Source: Liquorilactobacillus aquaticus DSM 21051
GTDB taxonomy: Bacteria > Bacillota > Bacilli > Lactobacillales > Lactobacillaceae
DNA: 64,000 nucleotides
Reading direction: 5' to 3'
Assembly: GCF_001436755.1 (NCBI RefSeq)
Contig: NZ_AYZD01000001.1
Coordinates: forward strand, 62,001 to 126,000
Within the stretch, counting starts at the first letter, position 1, and each line of letters opens with the position of its first letter. The notes beneath the pieces are model-generated. The model saw nothing but the letters and a program-made list of their open reading frames with translations. It did not search any database and was not told the origin of the DNA. Positions 1 through 9,251 of this stretch are shown piece by piece. The position numbers and the translations under genes were made by a program.

Positions 1-311
1 TGATAGTAAGTAAGAAGTTTCTCATTTAGTTCCAAATAATAAACACGTTTATCAGAAGTTGAATGATTTTTATACACTGCGCCTAATTTCTCAAATTTTC
101 CGACAATATGGGTCGCACCTGGTTTTGTGACCTTTGCCAGCCTAGCAAATTCAGATAAAGTTATACCTTTATGGCGATACAAAATATCCAAATAAAATTC
201 CTCATTTGGTGTGATATTCTCAAAAGGCAGAGTCAAAACTTTTTCCCGTCGGAGCTGCTCGGCCACTATTTTGTCATACAGTTTATAATAAGCTTCTTTC
301 AACTGGGGCAT
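1..311 (-). CDS. MarR-family transcriptional regulator (C-terminus cut by window edge)
   Basis: The reverse strand reads an open frame from an ATG at 311, preceded by GGAGG, and running off the left edge after about 103 codons. The protein begins MPQLKEAYYK and contains a winged-helix stretch (LSEFARLAKVTKPGATHIV, then KLGAVYKNHSTSDKRVYYLEL), which is the recognition helix plus wing of MarR proteins. The family consists of dimeric ligand- or redox-responsive repressors that usually control their own promoter or a neighbouring gene. An inverted repeat lies just upstream at 339-356 and could be its operator. Its targets cannot be told because the downstream genes lie outside the window. Confidence 0.8.
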   Translation of the reverse strand, partial: MPQLKEAYYKLYDKIVAEQLRREKVLTLPFENITPNEEFYLDILYRHKGITLSEFARLAKVTKPGATHIVGKFEKLGAVYKNHSTSDKRVYYLELNEKLLTYY

Positions 312-338
312 AAGGATCCCTCCATCTTTATAAATTAT

Positions 339-356
339 TTTAGTTAACTTACTAAA
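339..356. promoter_or_regulatory. Candidate MarR operator (inverted repeat)
   Basis: TTTAGT-taactt-ACTAAA is a perfect 6-bp inverted repeat with a 6-bp spacer, about 28 bp upstream of the MarR start codon. The arm length and position suit a MarR dimer. The assignment to this regulator is inference. Confidence 0.45.
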
Positions 357-433
357 CTATATTACTTGAATCGTTGTCATCTGTCAAATTTCTGTTCCTA
401 AATAATTGGTTATATATCAAAAAGATCAGCCAA

Positions 434-466
434 ACAAAAAACTGGTCCCAAAATTTGGGCCCAGCC
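434..466 (-). terminator. Rho-independent terminator after hemH
   Basis: Read on the minus strand, CTGG-gCCCAAATTTTGGGa-CCAG folds into a hairpin and is followed by TTTTTTG. It lies 134 bp past the ferrochelatase stop. Nothing else is recognisable between 357 and 599; short plus-strand frames there have no ribosome site or family signature. Confidence 0.6.
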
Positions 467-599
467 TCTGCAGTATTATCTTGTGCTATCCATCCTTTAA
501 AATGTGGCGCTTCAGCAGCGAATTTTTTCAACTGCCAGCACCGTGCTTCATTGACATTATTACAATCTCGGCAAAAAATTTTAGCCTAGCCGTAAAGTT

Positions 600-1544
600 T
601 TAACCTTGCTCAACTAATCGTTGTAAAACATCAATGAATCCAGCATCATCATTCAATGCAGGCAGCATTCTAAATTCACCTCCGCCATTATTCAAGAAAT
701 AATCACGGTTCTCAATGTCTAATTCATGGAGTGTCTCTAAACAATCAGAAACAAAACTCGGTGATACCACTAGAACTCTTTTAACGCCTAACGCCGGTAA
801 TTCTTTTAACGTTGTGTCTGTAGAAGGAGTTAACCATTCGTCTGGTCCAAAACGAGATTGGAAGGTTTGCAAGTAAGGAACACCTTCTAAGCGCTGAGTA
901 AGGAGTTTGGTTGTCAGATCACAACGTGCTCGATAAGGATCACCCTTAGCAACATAACTGACAGGAATGCCATGATATGAAAAGAGTACTTTGTCAGGTT
1001 TAAATTTGTTATATTCCCTTTTTATTTTTTCTGACAGCACACGAATATATGCCTCAGAATCACAAAAGTCAGTGATAATATGTAATGCAGGTATGCGCGC
1101 CCGTTTATAATAGAATTGATTGATATCATCAACAACTGACCCGACAGTCGTTGTCGAATATTGAGGATAAAGTGGGATAATTGTTAAAGAATCTATTCCA
1201 GCGACTTCAAATAACTCCAGTACGTCTGCAATAAATGGCGCGCTATAACTCATAGCGTATTTTACAATATAGTCAGGCAATCGTTCTTGGAGCAGTTTTG
1301 TCTGTCGTTCAGTGTAATACTGGAGGGGCGATCCATGCTCATCCGACCAAATCTGCTGGTATAATTTGGCTGACTTAGCTGGGCGATGTGGTAAAATCAT
1401 TAAATTCAGAATCGGTTTCCACTTCCATCTGGGCATATCTATAACCCGAGGATCACTCAAAAATTTTTTTAGATAAGCACGTACATCCTTCTCTGTTGGT
1501 GTTTTGGGAGTTCCCAAATTAATTAATAAAACCCCTTTTTTCAC
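600..1544 (-). CDS. hemH: Ferrochelatase (coproporphyrin III ferrochelatase type)
   Basis: Inserts Fe2+ into a porphyrin; in Gram-positive bacteria the substrate is coproporphyrin III (CpfC). Visible signatures are the N-terminal KKGVLLINLGTP, the FSYHGIP motif holding the metal-binding His (about residue 191) and PSFVSDCLETLHELDIE holding the catalytic Glu (about 270). Length, about 314 residues, fits the family. The start is taken as GTG at 1544 because GAGGTGAT lies 8 nt upstream; ATG at 1550 and 1565 are in frame but poorly spaced. No other haem-synthesis gene is in the window, so it is an orphan here, as in several lactobacilli that take haem or porphyrin from outside. Confidence 0.92.
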   Translation of the reverse strand: MKKGVLLINLGTPKTPTEKDVRAYLKKFLSDPRVIDMPRWKWKPILNLMILPHRPAKSAKLYQQIWSDEHGSPLQYYTERQTKLLQERLPDYIVKYAMSYSAPFIADVLELFEVAGIDSLTIIPLYPQYSTTTVGSVVDDINQFYYKRARIPALHIITDFCDSEAYIRVLSEKIKREYNKFKPDKVLFSYHGIPVSYVAKGDPYRARCDLTTKLLTQRLEGVPYLQTFQSRFGPDEWLTPSTDTTLKELPALGVKRVLVVSPSFVSDCLETLHELDIENRDYFLNNGGGEFRMLPALNDDAGFIDVLQRLVEQG

Positions 1545-1708
1545 ATCCATCACCTCTTCTAACATTAATCAATGTTCAACTAAAAATACACGCAACATCT
1601 TATGCGGTGTTGCCTGTCTTCAAGCAATAATATTTTTTAAAAAGATCTTTTAGCCCAGCGAATACATCGTCAGACGAAATGGCACAAGTTTTTTATTGGT
1701 CATTTTTA

Positions 1709-2389
1709 TTAATTAATGCCGCGTGCATGCAACACTTCTTGACCACGATCAGTTTCTTCGAACTTTGCTAGTAAATCCTTTAACTCATTTTCGTTAACAT
1801 TGGCTCCAAATACCGCACTTCCTGGCTCCATTCGAATTCCTTCAGCTAAAGAACCAACATGAACCGGATCAAAACCAAGCTTGTCGATGACCTCTGCTGC
1901 TTTCTTAACGTATTCACGCTCATTGCCAGCGATCGCAATCGCCTTTCTCCCAGCTTGACCATGCGAACGGGTCTCATCAAACAAATCATGATAACCCATA
2001 TGATTAAAAGCTTTGACAACATGACTTTCTTTGAGGAAGCTTTGAACCAGTTCACTTGAAGAGTAACGCGGATCTGTTAAATCAGGTCTTGGTCCATCGA
2101 CTTCCCACCAATAATTCATGGCATCAATAACCAATTTTTTAGCCAAGGCTGAAGGTGATAAAGTCTGATACTTACCTAACGGAATCGCTAAAATGACAAT
2201 ATCAGCTTGCTGGCAAACCTCGATCGCAGTTGCCGGAACCGCGTCTGGCACAAGTGTTTCAATTGTTAATTCAATTTTTGTCGGGCTTCCTGAACCTGCT
2301 ATCAAAACACGATATCCCGCAGCTGTCGCTAACTGCCCCAAAACCGTTCCCAATTTCCCAGCACCCAAGATTCCAAGCATTTCCTTCAT
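1709..2389 (-). CDS. NADPH-dependent F420 reductase-like NAD(P)-binding protein
   Basis: A 226-residue Rossmann protein. The GILGAGKLGTVLG stretch near the N-terminus is the dinucleotide-binding glycine loop, and NHMGYHDL near the middle resembles the active-site region of the F420-dependent NADP oxidoreductase family. Lactobacilli lack F420, so the substrate is unknown; such proteins are usually annotated from the fold only. The ATG at 2389 lies 4 bp after the stop of the flavin monooxygenase gene, and the GGAG overlapping that stop serves as its ribosome site, so the two genes are co-transcribed and probably translationally coupled. An in-frame ATG at 2380 is also possible. Confidence 0.75.
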   Translation of the reverse strand: MKEMLGILGAGKLGTVLGQLATAAGYRVLIAGSGSPTKIELTIETLVPDAVPATAIEVCQQADIVILAIPLGKYQTLSPSALAKKLVIDAMNYWWEVDGPRPDLTDPRYSSSELVQSFLKESHVVKAFNHMGYHDLFDETRSHGQAGRKAIAIAGNEREYVKKAAEVIDKLGFDPVHVGSLAEGIRMEPGSAVFGANVNENELKDLLAKFEETDRGQEVLHARGIN

Positions 2390-2393
2390 TCCT

Positions 2394-3437
2394 TCACTCC
2401 TCAGCTATAATTTCACGCACACGTGGAATTACTTTATTTGCATATAACTCAATCATGTGCAGACGAGCTTGGGCTGATAATTCTCCAGCCCCGTATGCTA
2501 ATTCGAAACGTCCTGCACCTAGTAATTTAATCGTTGCTGCCAGTCTTTGTGCGACTGTCTCCGGTGAACCTGCATAAATAGAGCCCTGCTTAACCTCACG
2601 TTCGAACTGTTCACGCGACATTGGAACCCACCCACGTTCGTTTCCAATGCGCACAAGACTTTTGCGCGTGTGCTTCCAAGCAAGCTCGACAGCCTCACCA
2701 TCACTATCCGCAATCACTCCATGTGAATGAATTCCAACAGGGTAAGCATGTGTTTTAAACTTTTTGGACGCCTTCTGATAAAGCTTGACATAAGGTACGA
2801 AACGTCTAGGTGAACCGCCGATTATAGCCAGAATCATCGGAAAACCATAGCGAGCTGCGCGCACAACTGAATCAGGTGAACCACCAACAGCAACGTGCGT
2901 ATCTAAGCTCCCCTTCTCGGTTTTTGGGAAAATTTCAACCTTCTTGAGCGCCGCGCGCGTTTTGCCTGACCAAGTGACTGGCTTTTCATCTAACAATTTC
3001 GAAAAAAGCTCAATTTTTTCTTCAAAAAGCAAGTCATAGTCACTCAAATCATAGCCATATAAAGGAAATGATTCTGTAAATGATCCACGTCCAATCACAA
3101 CCTGCGCACGACCATTAGAAAGTGCATCGAGTGTTGCAAAACGTTCATAAACTCTTACTGGGTCATCAGAGCTAAGCACTGTCACGCCTGAAGCTAACGT
3201 AATATGCTTTGTTCGTGTTGCAATTCCTGCAAGCACAGTTTCAGGGCTGGAAATTGCATATTCTGGACGATGATGTTCCCCTAACGCAATTACGTCAACA
3301 CCCAGACGATCGGCTAATTCAGCTTCTGTAACAACTTGTCGAATGGCTTGCGCTTGGTTCATCAGTTTCCCGGTCTCATCGGTTGGAAGATCACCAAATG
3401 AATCAAGGCCAAAAACTATTTTTTGCGGATCAATCAC
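2394..3437 (-). CDS. LLM-class flavin-dependent oxidoreductase (luciferase-like)
   Basis: A 347-residue TIM-barrel protein of the bacterial luciferase-like monooxygenase family. Typical blocks are GEHHRPEY (53-60), ASGVTVLSSDDPVRVYE (about 82-98) and GRGSFTESF (116-124), which form the flavin/substrate face. The start is GTG at 3437 behind GAGGGTGA. It heads a two-gene unit with the NADP-domain protein directly downstream, which suggests that the pair handles one redox substrate, possibly with that partner supplying or using NADPH. The physiological substrate cannot be read from sequence. A luciferase activity is not implied. Confidence 0.85.
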   Translation of the reverse strand: MIDPQKIVFGLDSFGDLPTDETGKLMNQAQAIRQVVTEAELADRLGVDVIALGEHHRPEYAISSPETVLAGIATRTKHITLASGVTVLSSDDPVRVYERFATLDALSNGRAQVVIGRGSFTESFPLYGYDLSDYDLLFEEKIELFSKLLDEKPVTWSGKTRAALKKVEIFPKTEKGSLDTHVAVGGSPDSVVRAARYGFPMILAIIGGSPRRFVPYVKLYQKASKKFKTHAYPVGIHSHGVIADSDGEAVELAWKHTRKSLVRIGNERGWVPMSREQFEREVKQGSIYAGSPETVAQRLAATIKLLGAGRFELAYGAGELSAQARLHMIELYANKVIPRVREIIAEE

Positions 3438-3571
3438 TATAAATCACCCTCAATTCTACTCAATTACTTTTTGTAAGTATAATTACTTTATTATTTTCCT
3501 TTGCAGATGTCAATTTATCGCGCTTATCATCTGAGCGGATGATCAATAGATTAAAAGTAATCTAATACCAA

Positions 3572-3608
3572 AAAAGGACTGCAGCCAAAAAATTGCTGCA
3601 ATCCTTTA
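3572..3608 (-). terminator. Terminator after formate-THF ligase
   Basis: Minus-strand reading gives AAAGGATTGCAGC, a short loop, GCTGCAGTCCTTTTTTGG: a 12-13 bp stem with one mismatch and a T tract. It lies 140 bp beyond the fhs stop. The rest of the 311-base stretch 3438-3748 holds only the upstream region of the LLM gene and no gene that I can see. Confidence 0.7.
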
Positions 3609-3748
3609 ATTAACTTGCTCTGGGCATATCAGCAAGTCCGACAAATCAGTTTTCTCCGACCAAATACTAATTGCATAATATCAGAACTGGACTATTCGCA
3701 TACCAGTCCGTAGAATTCAAAAATTCATGGTTTTGTGCCATCTACCTT

Positions 3749-5407
3749 TTAATATAATCCCGCGATCGTTCCATCATCACTAAGTTCCATACCATTTGCA
3801 GCAGGAACTTTAGGCAACCCAGGCATTGTCAACACATTACCCGTCAATGCTACAATAAATTGCGCACCAAGTTTGGGCATGAACTCACGAACATGAATCG
3901 TAAAGTCTTTAGGTGCCCCCAACGCTTTAGGATTGTCCGAAAGCGAATACTGTGTTTTGGCCATACATACCGGCAAATGCTCCCAACCAAGCTCTTTGAA
4001 ACGTTTTAATTGACGTTTTGCCTTGACCCCATATTCAACCTTGGCACCACCATAAATTTCGGTGACAATTTTTTCGATCTTGACTTCAATTGCATCTTCT
4101 GGATTGTACAGTGGCTGAAACTTGCTTTCATGTTCACAATTTTCAAGTACCTTTTCAGCTAGCTCAAGCGCACCTTTTCCACCTTGTCCCCAAACGTTAG
4201 CAACAACTGCTGTTGTTCCATCATTTTTACATAGTCTTTTGAGCTCCATAAGCTCTGCTTCCGTATCTGAGACAAACTGGTTGATCGCGACAACAACTGG
4301 AACGTTGTATCGTTTCATACTTGCAATATGTTTTTGCAAGTTGACATAGCCCTTCTGCAACGCATCAATATTTTCTTCTTCAAGTTCATTTTTGCTGACA
4401 CCACCATGCATCTTAAGCGCGCGGACAGTTGCAACAATCACGACCGTATCCGGTGTTTTGCCAAGAACTGGTGTTTTAATATCCATGAATTTTTCAGCAC
4501 CTAGGTCAGCTCCAAAACCAGATTCAGTCAATGTGTAATCAGCCAATTTTAATGCGGTCTGAGTTGCAAGAACACTATTGCAACCATGCGCAATATTTGC
4601 AAAGGGACCGCCATGAATAATTGCAGGAGTATGTGCTAACGTTTGAACAAGATTTGGTTTAATTGCATCTTTCAGTAAAAGTGCGATGGCACCTGTTACA
4701 CCTAATTGATCAACCGTCACAGGCTCTTTAGCACTTGTATAGCCAACAACAATCTGGCCAATACGTTTTTTTAGATCAGCGATATCTTTCGCCAGACAAA
4801 GGATTGCCATTAATTCACTTGCGACAGTTATATCGAAACCATCTTCGCGCGGAATTCCTTGGGTTACACCACCTATACCTATCACAACGTGGCGTAATGC
4901 ACGATCATTGATGTCCAAAACACGTTTCCAAATAACCCGGCGCTGGTCAATATGTAACTTGTTGCCTTGATAAATGTGATTATCAATCAGTGCAGCCAGG
5001 GTGTTGTTAGCTGTGGTCAATGCATGCATATCACCTGTAAAATGTAAATTGATGTCTTCCATTGGAACAACCTGCGAATATCCACCGCCTGTTGCGCCGC
5101 CCTTCATTCCCATCACTGGTCCTAGAGAAGGCTCACGCAATGCGATCATGACCTTCTTTTTCAAAAGACTGAAAGCATCTCCAAGTCCGACCGTGACGGT
5201 TGATTTTCCTTCACCAGCTGGAGTCGGATTAATTGCTGTAACTAAAATCAGTTTTCCTTTTGTCTTTTGTTTAGCTGTCACCGGTAATTTAATTTTTGCC
5301 TTGTATGTACCATATTGCTCGATATCATCTGGACCTAACCCGATTTTCTCTGCAACATCGGTTATTTTATTCATTTTATTTTGTTGTGCAATTTCAATAT
5401 CTTTCAC
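3749..5407 (-). CDS. fhs: Formate-tetrahydrofolate ligase
   Basis: Catalyses ATP + formate + THF to 10-formyl-THF, feeding purine synthesis and formyl-Met-tRNA. The 552-residue length matches the homotetrameric bacterial enzyme. The nucleotide loop TPAGEGKST lies at 62-70, followed by the conserved [19 protein letters not shown] block and the C-terminal [24 protein letters not shown]. Start is GTG at 5407 with GGAGG about 10 nt upstream. The gene is monocistronic: a hairpin follows on the 3' side and a divergent intergenic region precedes it. Confidence 0.97.
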   Translation of the reverse strand: MKDIEIAQQNKMNKITDVAEKIGLGPDDIEQYGTYKAKIKLPVTAKQKTKGKLILVTAINPTPAGEGKSTVTVGLGDAFSLLKKKVMIALREPSLGPVMGMKGGATGGGYSQVVPMEDINLHFTGDMHALTTANNTLAALIDNHIYQGNKLHIDQRRVIWKRVLDINDRALRHVVIGIGGVTQGIPREDGFDITVASELMAILCLAKDIADLKKRIGQIVVGYTSAKEPVTVDQLGVTGAIALLLKDAIKPNLVQTLAHTPAIIHGGPFANIAHGCNSVLATQTALKLADYTLTESGFGADLGAEKFMDIKTPVLGKTPDTVVIVATVRALKMHGGVSKNELEEENIDALQKGYVNLQKHIASMKRYNVPVVVAINQFVSDTEAELMELKRLCKNDGTTAVVANVWGQGGKGALELAEKVLENCEHESKFQPLYNPEDAIEVKIEKIVTEIYGGAKVEYGVKAKRQLKRFKELGWEHLPVCMAKTQYSLSDNPKALGAPKDFTIHVREFMPKLGAQFIVALTGNVLTMPGLPKVPAANGMELSDDGTIAGLY

Positions 5408-5554
5408 TTTTTAGTGGCCTCCTGAGAAGAAAATTAGTAAAAGCACGATTCACAACTAACAGTATAGACTAAACATATCTCAAAGTCATCATTCTAGCCT
5501 GTTTTTGTTTATATTTTTAGTTAATAAGACCGTTATTCAGTTAAAAAGCGAACA

Positions 5555-5935
5555 TTAAATCAATTTCATTATGCTATCGTACAGTTTTTTAGCTGACTTA
5601 GAGCGCAAAAAAAAGCTGTATTTCTGATATTTTGTCTGAATTGTTAATTTAGATTTTTTTATTGAAACACTTTTGATATCATTAAATTTAAGCCTTTTTG
5701 CATTTTGTGGGATAACCGTATGAAAAAGCAAGCCATCCTGACTCAACTCGACCCTTCTTAATAGGCACTGCAAACCAGCTGTGATTAAAAAAAGCGTCAA
5801 TGCAATCAATGTCCAGATTTGAAATACTGTTATCTCAAGCCACAAAATAAAACCAAAAAGTAGTATTATGAAAGTGTGTGACCAGCAAATAACACTTGTT
5901 GGAAAATCAGGTTGGTAAAAAAACTTTTCTTTCAT
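5555..5935 (-). CDS. EbsA-family membrane protein
   Basis: The 126-residue protein starting MKEKFFYQPDFP has two adjacent hydrophobic helices (about 15-60) and then a soluble beta-rich domain ending in SAKKLYDSIMKLI. This layout, and the position back-to-back with an RNase HI gene, matches the EbsA-like family of lactobacilli and enterococci; enterococcal EbsA was linked to pheromone-response surface phenotypes, but its biochemical function is unknown. I chose ATG 5935 because GGAGG lies upstream (13 nt) and the longer frame would overlap the divergent gene. Assignment rests on layout and sequence feel, not on a search. Confidence 0.65.
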   Translation of the reverse strand: MKEKFFYQPDFPTSVICWSHTFIILLFGFILWLEITVFQIWTLIALTLFLITAGLQCLLRRVELSQDGLLFHTVIPQNAKRLKFNDIKSVSIKKSKLTIQTKYQKYSFFLRSKSAKKLYDSIMKLI

Positions 5936-5960
5936 TATTATTGAGAAACCTCCCAAGGAT

Positions 5961-6365
5961 GTGATTTTAACGATTAAACTATATACAGATGCTGCCACAC
6001 GAGGAAATCCAGGTCCAAGTTCCGCAGGCGTGCTTATCGTGACAGAAGTCGGTCAACAGCAACTTTTTTATAAATTACCACCAACTTCAAACCACCATGC
6101 GGAATTTCTGGCAGCCATCAAGGGGTTTGAGGCTATTATCAACCTTTACGGAACCACTGAAACAATTCTTTTTCACTCTGACAGCAAAATTGTAATTTCG
6201 AGTATTGAAAAAAACTACAGCAAATCATATCCAGAAGCACTTGCTACGCTGGTATCGCTCCAAGAACAGTGTGAACTTGTGATTAATCGCTGGATTTCTG
6301 AAAAAAATAACAAAGGTGCACATGCCTTAGCCCTTCAAGGGTTGCACAAATTCTATTCCGCATGA
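5961..6365 (+). CDS. Ribonuclease HI family protein
   Basis: A 134-residue RNase H-fold protein that would cut RNA in RNA:DNA hybrids. The acidic active-site residues are visible in order: D in KLYTDAATRGNPGPSSAG, E in HHAEFLAAIKGFEAI and D in LFHSDSKIVISSI; the last acidic residue is less clear (the C-terminal stretch reads NNKGAHALALQG, where other members have an AD). Start is GTG at 5961 directly after AAGGAT, so the start is weakly supported. It is divergent from the EbsA-like gene with a 25-bp gap, and converges on the RlmL-type gene across a bidirectional hairpin. Confidence 0.82.
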   Translation: MILTIKLYTDAATRGNPGPSSAGVLIVTEVGQQQLFYKLPPTSNHHAEFLAAIKGFEAIINLYGTTETILFHSDSKIVISSIEKNYSKSYPEALATLVSLQEQCELVINRWISEKNNKGAHALALQGLHKFYSA

Positions 6366-6387
6366 AGCCTATTATATACTATATAAT

Positions 6388-6428
6388 AAAAAAACAGGTA
6401 TTCTCTTTACGAGATCTTCTGTTTTTTT
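6388..6428. terminator. Bidirectional terminator
   Basis: AAAAAAACAG ... CTGTTTTTTT forms the base of an imperfect hairpin between two convergent genes, with A and T tracts suited to stop transcription on both strands. Confidence 0.5.
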
Positions 6429-6436
6429 AGTTTAGC

Positions 6437-7573
6437 TTAATGTTTATTTCGTTGTCCCCAATATTGGAATAGATCCGTCCGCAAGGATCCATTGTACAGC
6501 TTGCGACGTTTGCTAGCACGTTGTCCATAAAAAGTCTCAAACTGAAGATCACTTGTCAGTATATACTTACTCCATGTCTTTAATGGGCGGTAGGTATCTC
6601 CCATCTGGCGATAAAGTTTCCGCACTTCCTCTTGATCACTTAGACGCTCTCCGTAAGGCGGATTAGCAACGATAATACCATTTTCTTTAGTTGTTTTGAA
6701 ATCCTTTAAGGCCATCTGTTTAAATTTTATACTGTGCAACAGCCCCGCTTCTTGCGCGTTCAGCTTGGCAATGTCAACCATTCGTTCATTGATATCATAC
6801 CCACAAATATCGAGCTCGATATCGTAATCGGCTTGAGCATCGGCCTCAGCCCGTACACTTTTTGAAATATCGGCCGGTATCCATTCCCAGTTTTCACATA
6901 CAAAGCTGCGATTAAACCCTGGCGCAATCTTGTGTCCAATCATTGCGGCTTCAATCGGAATTGTCCCTGAACCACATACAGGATCGACAAAGGGCTTTTC
7001 TGGATACCAATGAGCTAGCAGCACTAATGCTGCAGCCATATTCTCTTTAAGCGGCGCCGGGCCTTTTTCAATTCGATAACCGCGCTTAAAAAGGCTTGAG
7101 CCCGTAGTATCCAAGGTCAAAAGCACACGGTTCTTATTGATCGCTACTTCTAATGGAAACTTTGCGCCGGTTTCTGGCAAACGTGTCCGTCTATGATAGA
7201 CTTCACTCATCTTATCAACAATCGCCTTTTTGACGATCGCTTGAACATCTGGCACACTGTGCAGAACTGACTTCTGTGATTTACCCGCAACTGGAAATGC
7301 TGCATCCAAAGCCAGATATTCATCCCAAGGCAAAGCTTTCGTCTGTTCAAAAAGCTCATCAAATGTCAGCGCTGTAAATTCAGCAACAACAATTTTGACA
7401 CGATCCGCCGTACGAAGCCACAGATTGGTCTTAATAATATCCTCAACTGTTCCTTGATAGCGAACGCGGCTATTCTCAACTTGAACATCATCGTAGCCTA
7501 AATGCCGTAATTCATTTCCAACTAATCCTTCAATTCCAGCAGCAGCTGTCGCTATTAAATTAAATTTTTTCAT
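6437..7573 (-). CDS. THUMP-domain class I SAM-dependent rRNA methyltransferase (RlmL/YpsC type)
   Basis: Probable N2-guanine methyltransferase acting on 23S rRNA. The N-terminal part (about 45-155) is the THUMP RNA-binding region; the methyltransferase domain shows the SAM motif DPVCGSGT (197-204) and the catalytic NPPYGER (304-310). At 378 residues it corresponds to the single-domain Firmicutes protein YpsC, not the fused E. coli RlmKL. It stands downstream of ypsA-gpsB-rnpB in the order known from Bacillus. The exact methylated base cannot be deduced here. Confidence 0.9.
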   Translation of the reverse strand: MKKFNLIATAAAGIEGLVGNELRHLGYDDVQVENSRVRYQGTVEDIIKTNLWLRTADRVKIVVAEFTALTFDELFEQTKALPWDEYLALDAAFPVAGKSQKSVLHSVPDVQAIVKKAIVDKMSEVYHRRTRLPETGAKFPLEVAINKNRVLLTLDTTGSSLFKRGYRIEKGPAPLKENMAAALVLLAHWYPEKPFVDPVCGSGTIPIEAAMIGHKIAPGFNRSFVCENWEWIPADISKSVRAEADAQADYDIELDICGYDINERMVDIAKLNAQEAGLLHSIKFKQMALKDFKTTKENGIIVANPPYGERLSDQEEVRKLYRQMGDTYRPLKTWSKYILTSDLQFETFYGQRASKRRKLYNGSLRTDLFQYWGQRNKH

Positions 7574-7656
7574 AATTGATCCATTCTTTCACTTTTATTT
7601 ACGAAAATAAAAATACATTTTCGCCTTAATTTTTGTCTTAATATCTCTCTAACAAT

Positions 7657-7698
7657 CAAAAAAAGAGGTTAAGGCAAAACAATGTTTTGTCCTAACCC
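7657..7698 (-). terminator. rnpB: Terminator of rnpB
   Basis: On the minus strand GGTTAGGACAAAAC-attg... pairs with GTTTTGCCTTAACC and is followed by TCTTTTTTTG. It starts a few bases beyond the P1 helix of the RNase P RNA. Confidence 0.85.
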
Positions 7699-7703
7699 CC
7701 CTG

Positions 7704-8094
7704 ATATGTAGGCCTCTATAAGCCACGTTCCGTACGTCATCCAACTCAGGAGTTGGAATCGGTGGTAATCATCTATCTCCGAATCTAAAAGATTCGCCCC
7801 CATGATTTGTTCATTTCCGTCATGAAGCGCCCCTACCAAAGTTTGGGTTACCTGCTCGTGGGGTTTACCGCGTTCCACCAATGCCGTTTCCAACATTGCT
7901 TCGTCACTGTGGCACTTTCAAGACTACTCGGACATAACCTAAGCCTTAGCCCTTTTATCTGCCGTTATCCCAATTAGAATACCTTGCCTTATTTTTTCAG
8001 CAAGCACGATCACTACAAGCATCTCAGCCTGTGCAAGCTTGGACTTTCCTCAGCCTACTAAAATGTAGACCGCGATTACCAGAAACCTACATAA
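7704..8094 (-). ncRNA. rnpB: RNase P RNA, type B
   Basis: Catalytic RNA that matures tRNA 5' ends. The minus strand carries the hallmark GAGGAAAGTCC (about 8045-8055), the ACAGTGACGAAG and GGTAAACCCCACGAGCAG blocks, and a 3' GGCTTATAGAGG. P1 is formed by TATGTAGG at the 5' end (8086-8093) and CCTACATA at the 3' end (7705-7712). Length of about 390 nt fits the Bacillus-type (B) RNA. The frame 7669-7896 inside it is not a gene. The position between gpsB and the ypsC-type gene is conserved in Bacilli. Confidence 0.95.
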
Positions 8095-8110
8095 AAATCA
8101 AATCATTTTA

Positions 8111-8452
8111 CTAAAAACGATTATCTTGATTCATATCATCATTCAACTGTGCGCCAAAAACATGACGTTCGAGATTGGATAAACGTTTCAAGATATCCAT
8201 ATTAGTGACACTAGCACTCGGTCTTGCCGCCTGCCCGCTCTTACCAACAGCAAGCTGTTTTGTCAGTTCATCAACTTTGCTGACAAGGCGATCATTTTCC
8301 ATTTCCAAGCGTTGCGTTTCTTTAGAATACGTTTCATAATCCTTGATAACGTCATCAAGAAATTCATCCACATCTGCTGGATCATAGCCACGCATCTTTG
8401 GTTTAAAATGCTTATTAACAATGTCTTTTGGCGTAAAATTTATCTTCTCCAC
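8111..8452 (-). CDS. gpsB: Cell division regulator GpsB
   Basis: A 113-residue DivIVA-domain protein. [36 protein letters not shown] is the lipid/PBP-binding head, followed by a coiled coil (about 40-70), a polar linker and a short helical C-terminus ([16 protein letters not shown]) that trimerises. GpsB docks on cytoplasmic tails of class A PBPs and moves them between septum and side wall; a class A PBP gene with a long basic N-terminal tail lies about 1.5 kb away. Start GTG 8452 is preferred since GAGGTG sits 7 nt upstream; ATG 8467 overlaps that site. Confidence 0.95.
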   Translation of the reverse strand: MEKINFTPKDIVNKHFKPKMRGYDPADVDEFLDDVIKDYETYSKETQRLEMENDRLVSKVDELTKQLAVGKSGQAARPSASVTNMDILKRLSNLERHVFGAQLNDDMNQDNRF

Positions 8453-8519
8453 AGAAATGCACCTCATATCCTATTCGAAACTTTCTCAATAACCTTCCTT
8501 ATTATATCAAATATCATTT

Positions 8520-9083
8520 CTAATGCAAATCATTTTCACTTTTTCTTTCAAAATAATCATTTGCACTGGTTTGTAACTGATCCATATCAATCATATCAAT
8601 TGCGTAATCATGGGATTCTTGGTATTTTTTTGCCATTCCATAATCATATTTTGTCTTTCCTTCAAATTCAGGATCATAAATCAATGCCATCTGATCAGTA
8701 TGTTTCAACATAAACTGCTGCCAGTTTTTCAACTGACGCGGCGTTTTATACTGCTCAGAACTTGTATTTGCAGAAAAATCCACTTTCTCTTTCAATAAAT
8801 TGAAAGCCAATTGTTTTTCTTCCTGCCAATTTTTTTCAAAATCGCTATAAGGAAGTATCATTGCTATTTTCAGTTCTGGATACTCTTTTTTCAATTCAAG
8901 CGCGACTTCAATACTCCATTGTTCAATTCCTAACTGTCCACCGGAAAGGACCCACTCTAGCCCTTCTTCTAGTTTTTGGGTCAGCACGCCTTTCAATACA
9001 TTTTTCAAAACCTCTATCTTAGGATCATCTTTTTTGAAAACATTCAATTCATAACTGCGATATCCAGTAATCCACAAACGCAT
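8520..9083 (-). CDS. ypsA: YpsA, SLOG-superfamily protein (DUF1273)
   Basis: 187 residues. MRLWITGYRSYELNVF and WVLSGGQLGIEQWSIEVAL are the two glycine/nucleotide-binding signatures of the YpsA branch of the SLOG fold, predicted to bind a nucleotide-derived ligand. In Bacillus and Staphylococcus, YpsA affects cell division when over-produced; the ligand is not settled. It precedes gpsB by 67 bp and is probably co-transcribed with it. A 222-bp divergent region separates it from recU. Confidence 0.9.
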   Translation of the reverse strand: MRLWITGYRSYELNVFKKDDPKIEVLKNVLKGVLTQKLEEGLEWVLSGGQLGIEQWSIEVALELKKEYPELKIAMILPYSDFEKNWQEEKQLAFNLLKEKVDFSANTSSEQYKTPRQLKNWQQFMLKHTDQMALIYDPEFEGKTKYDYGMAKKYQESHDYAIDMIDMDQLQTSANDYFERKSENDLH

Positions 9084-9251
9084 GTTCAGACCTCTTTTTT
9101 ATTTATAATAAAAAGTTTAAACCACTTGATTATCCTACCACTTAGCATATAATAACAAGATTAATATATAGTAGCATATCTGTTTTTTTAGTATGTTCTT
9201 TATTTTTTTATACAATTCCTAAACTTGCAAAGAACCTTATACAAAGCATTT

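Noticed and set aside
374-603. Two overlapping plus-strand frames of 65-71 codons
   Set aside because: No ribosome site or family resemblance; they cross the hemH terminator hairpin.
2394-3437. Reading the LLM protein as a true luciferase or F420-dependent enzyme
   Set aside because: The family is broad; no luxB partner and no F420 genes are seen, so only the class is assigned.
5001-5414. 137-codon plus-strand frame inside fhs
   Set aside because: Shadow of a highly conserved gene on the other strand.
7669-7896. 75-codon open frame on the minus strand
   Set aside because: It lies entirely within RNase P RNA, whose conserved blocks explain the sequence.
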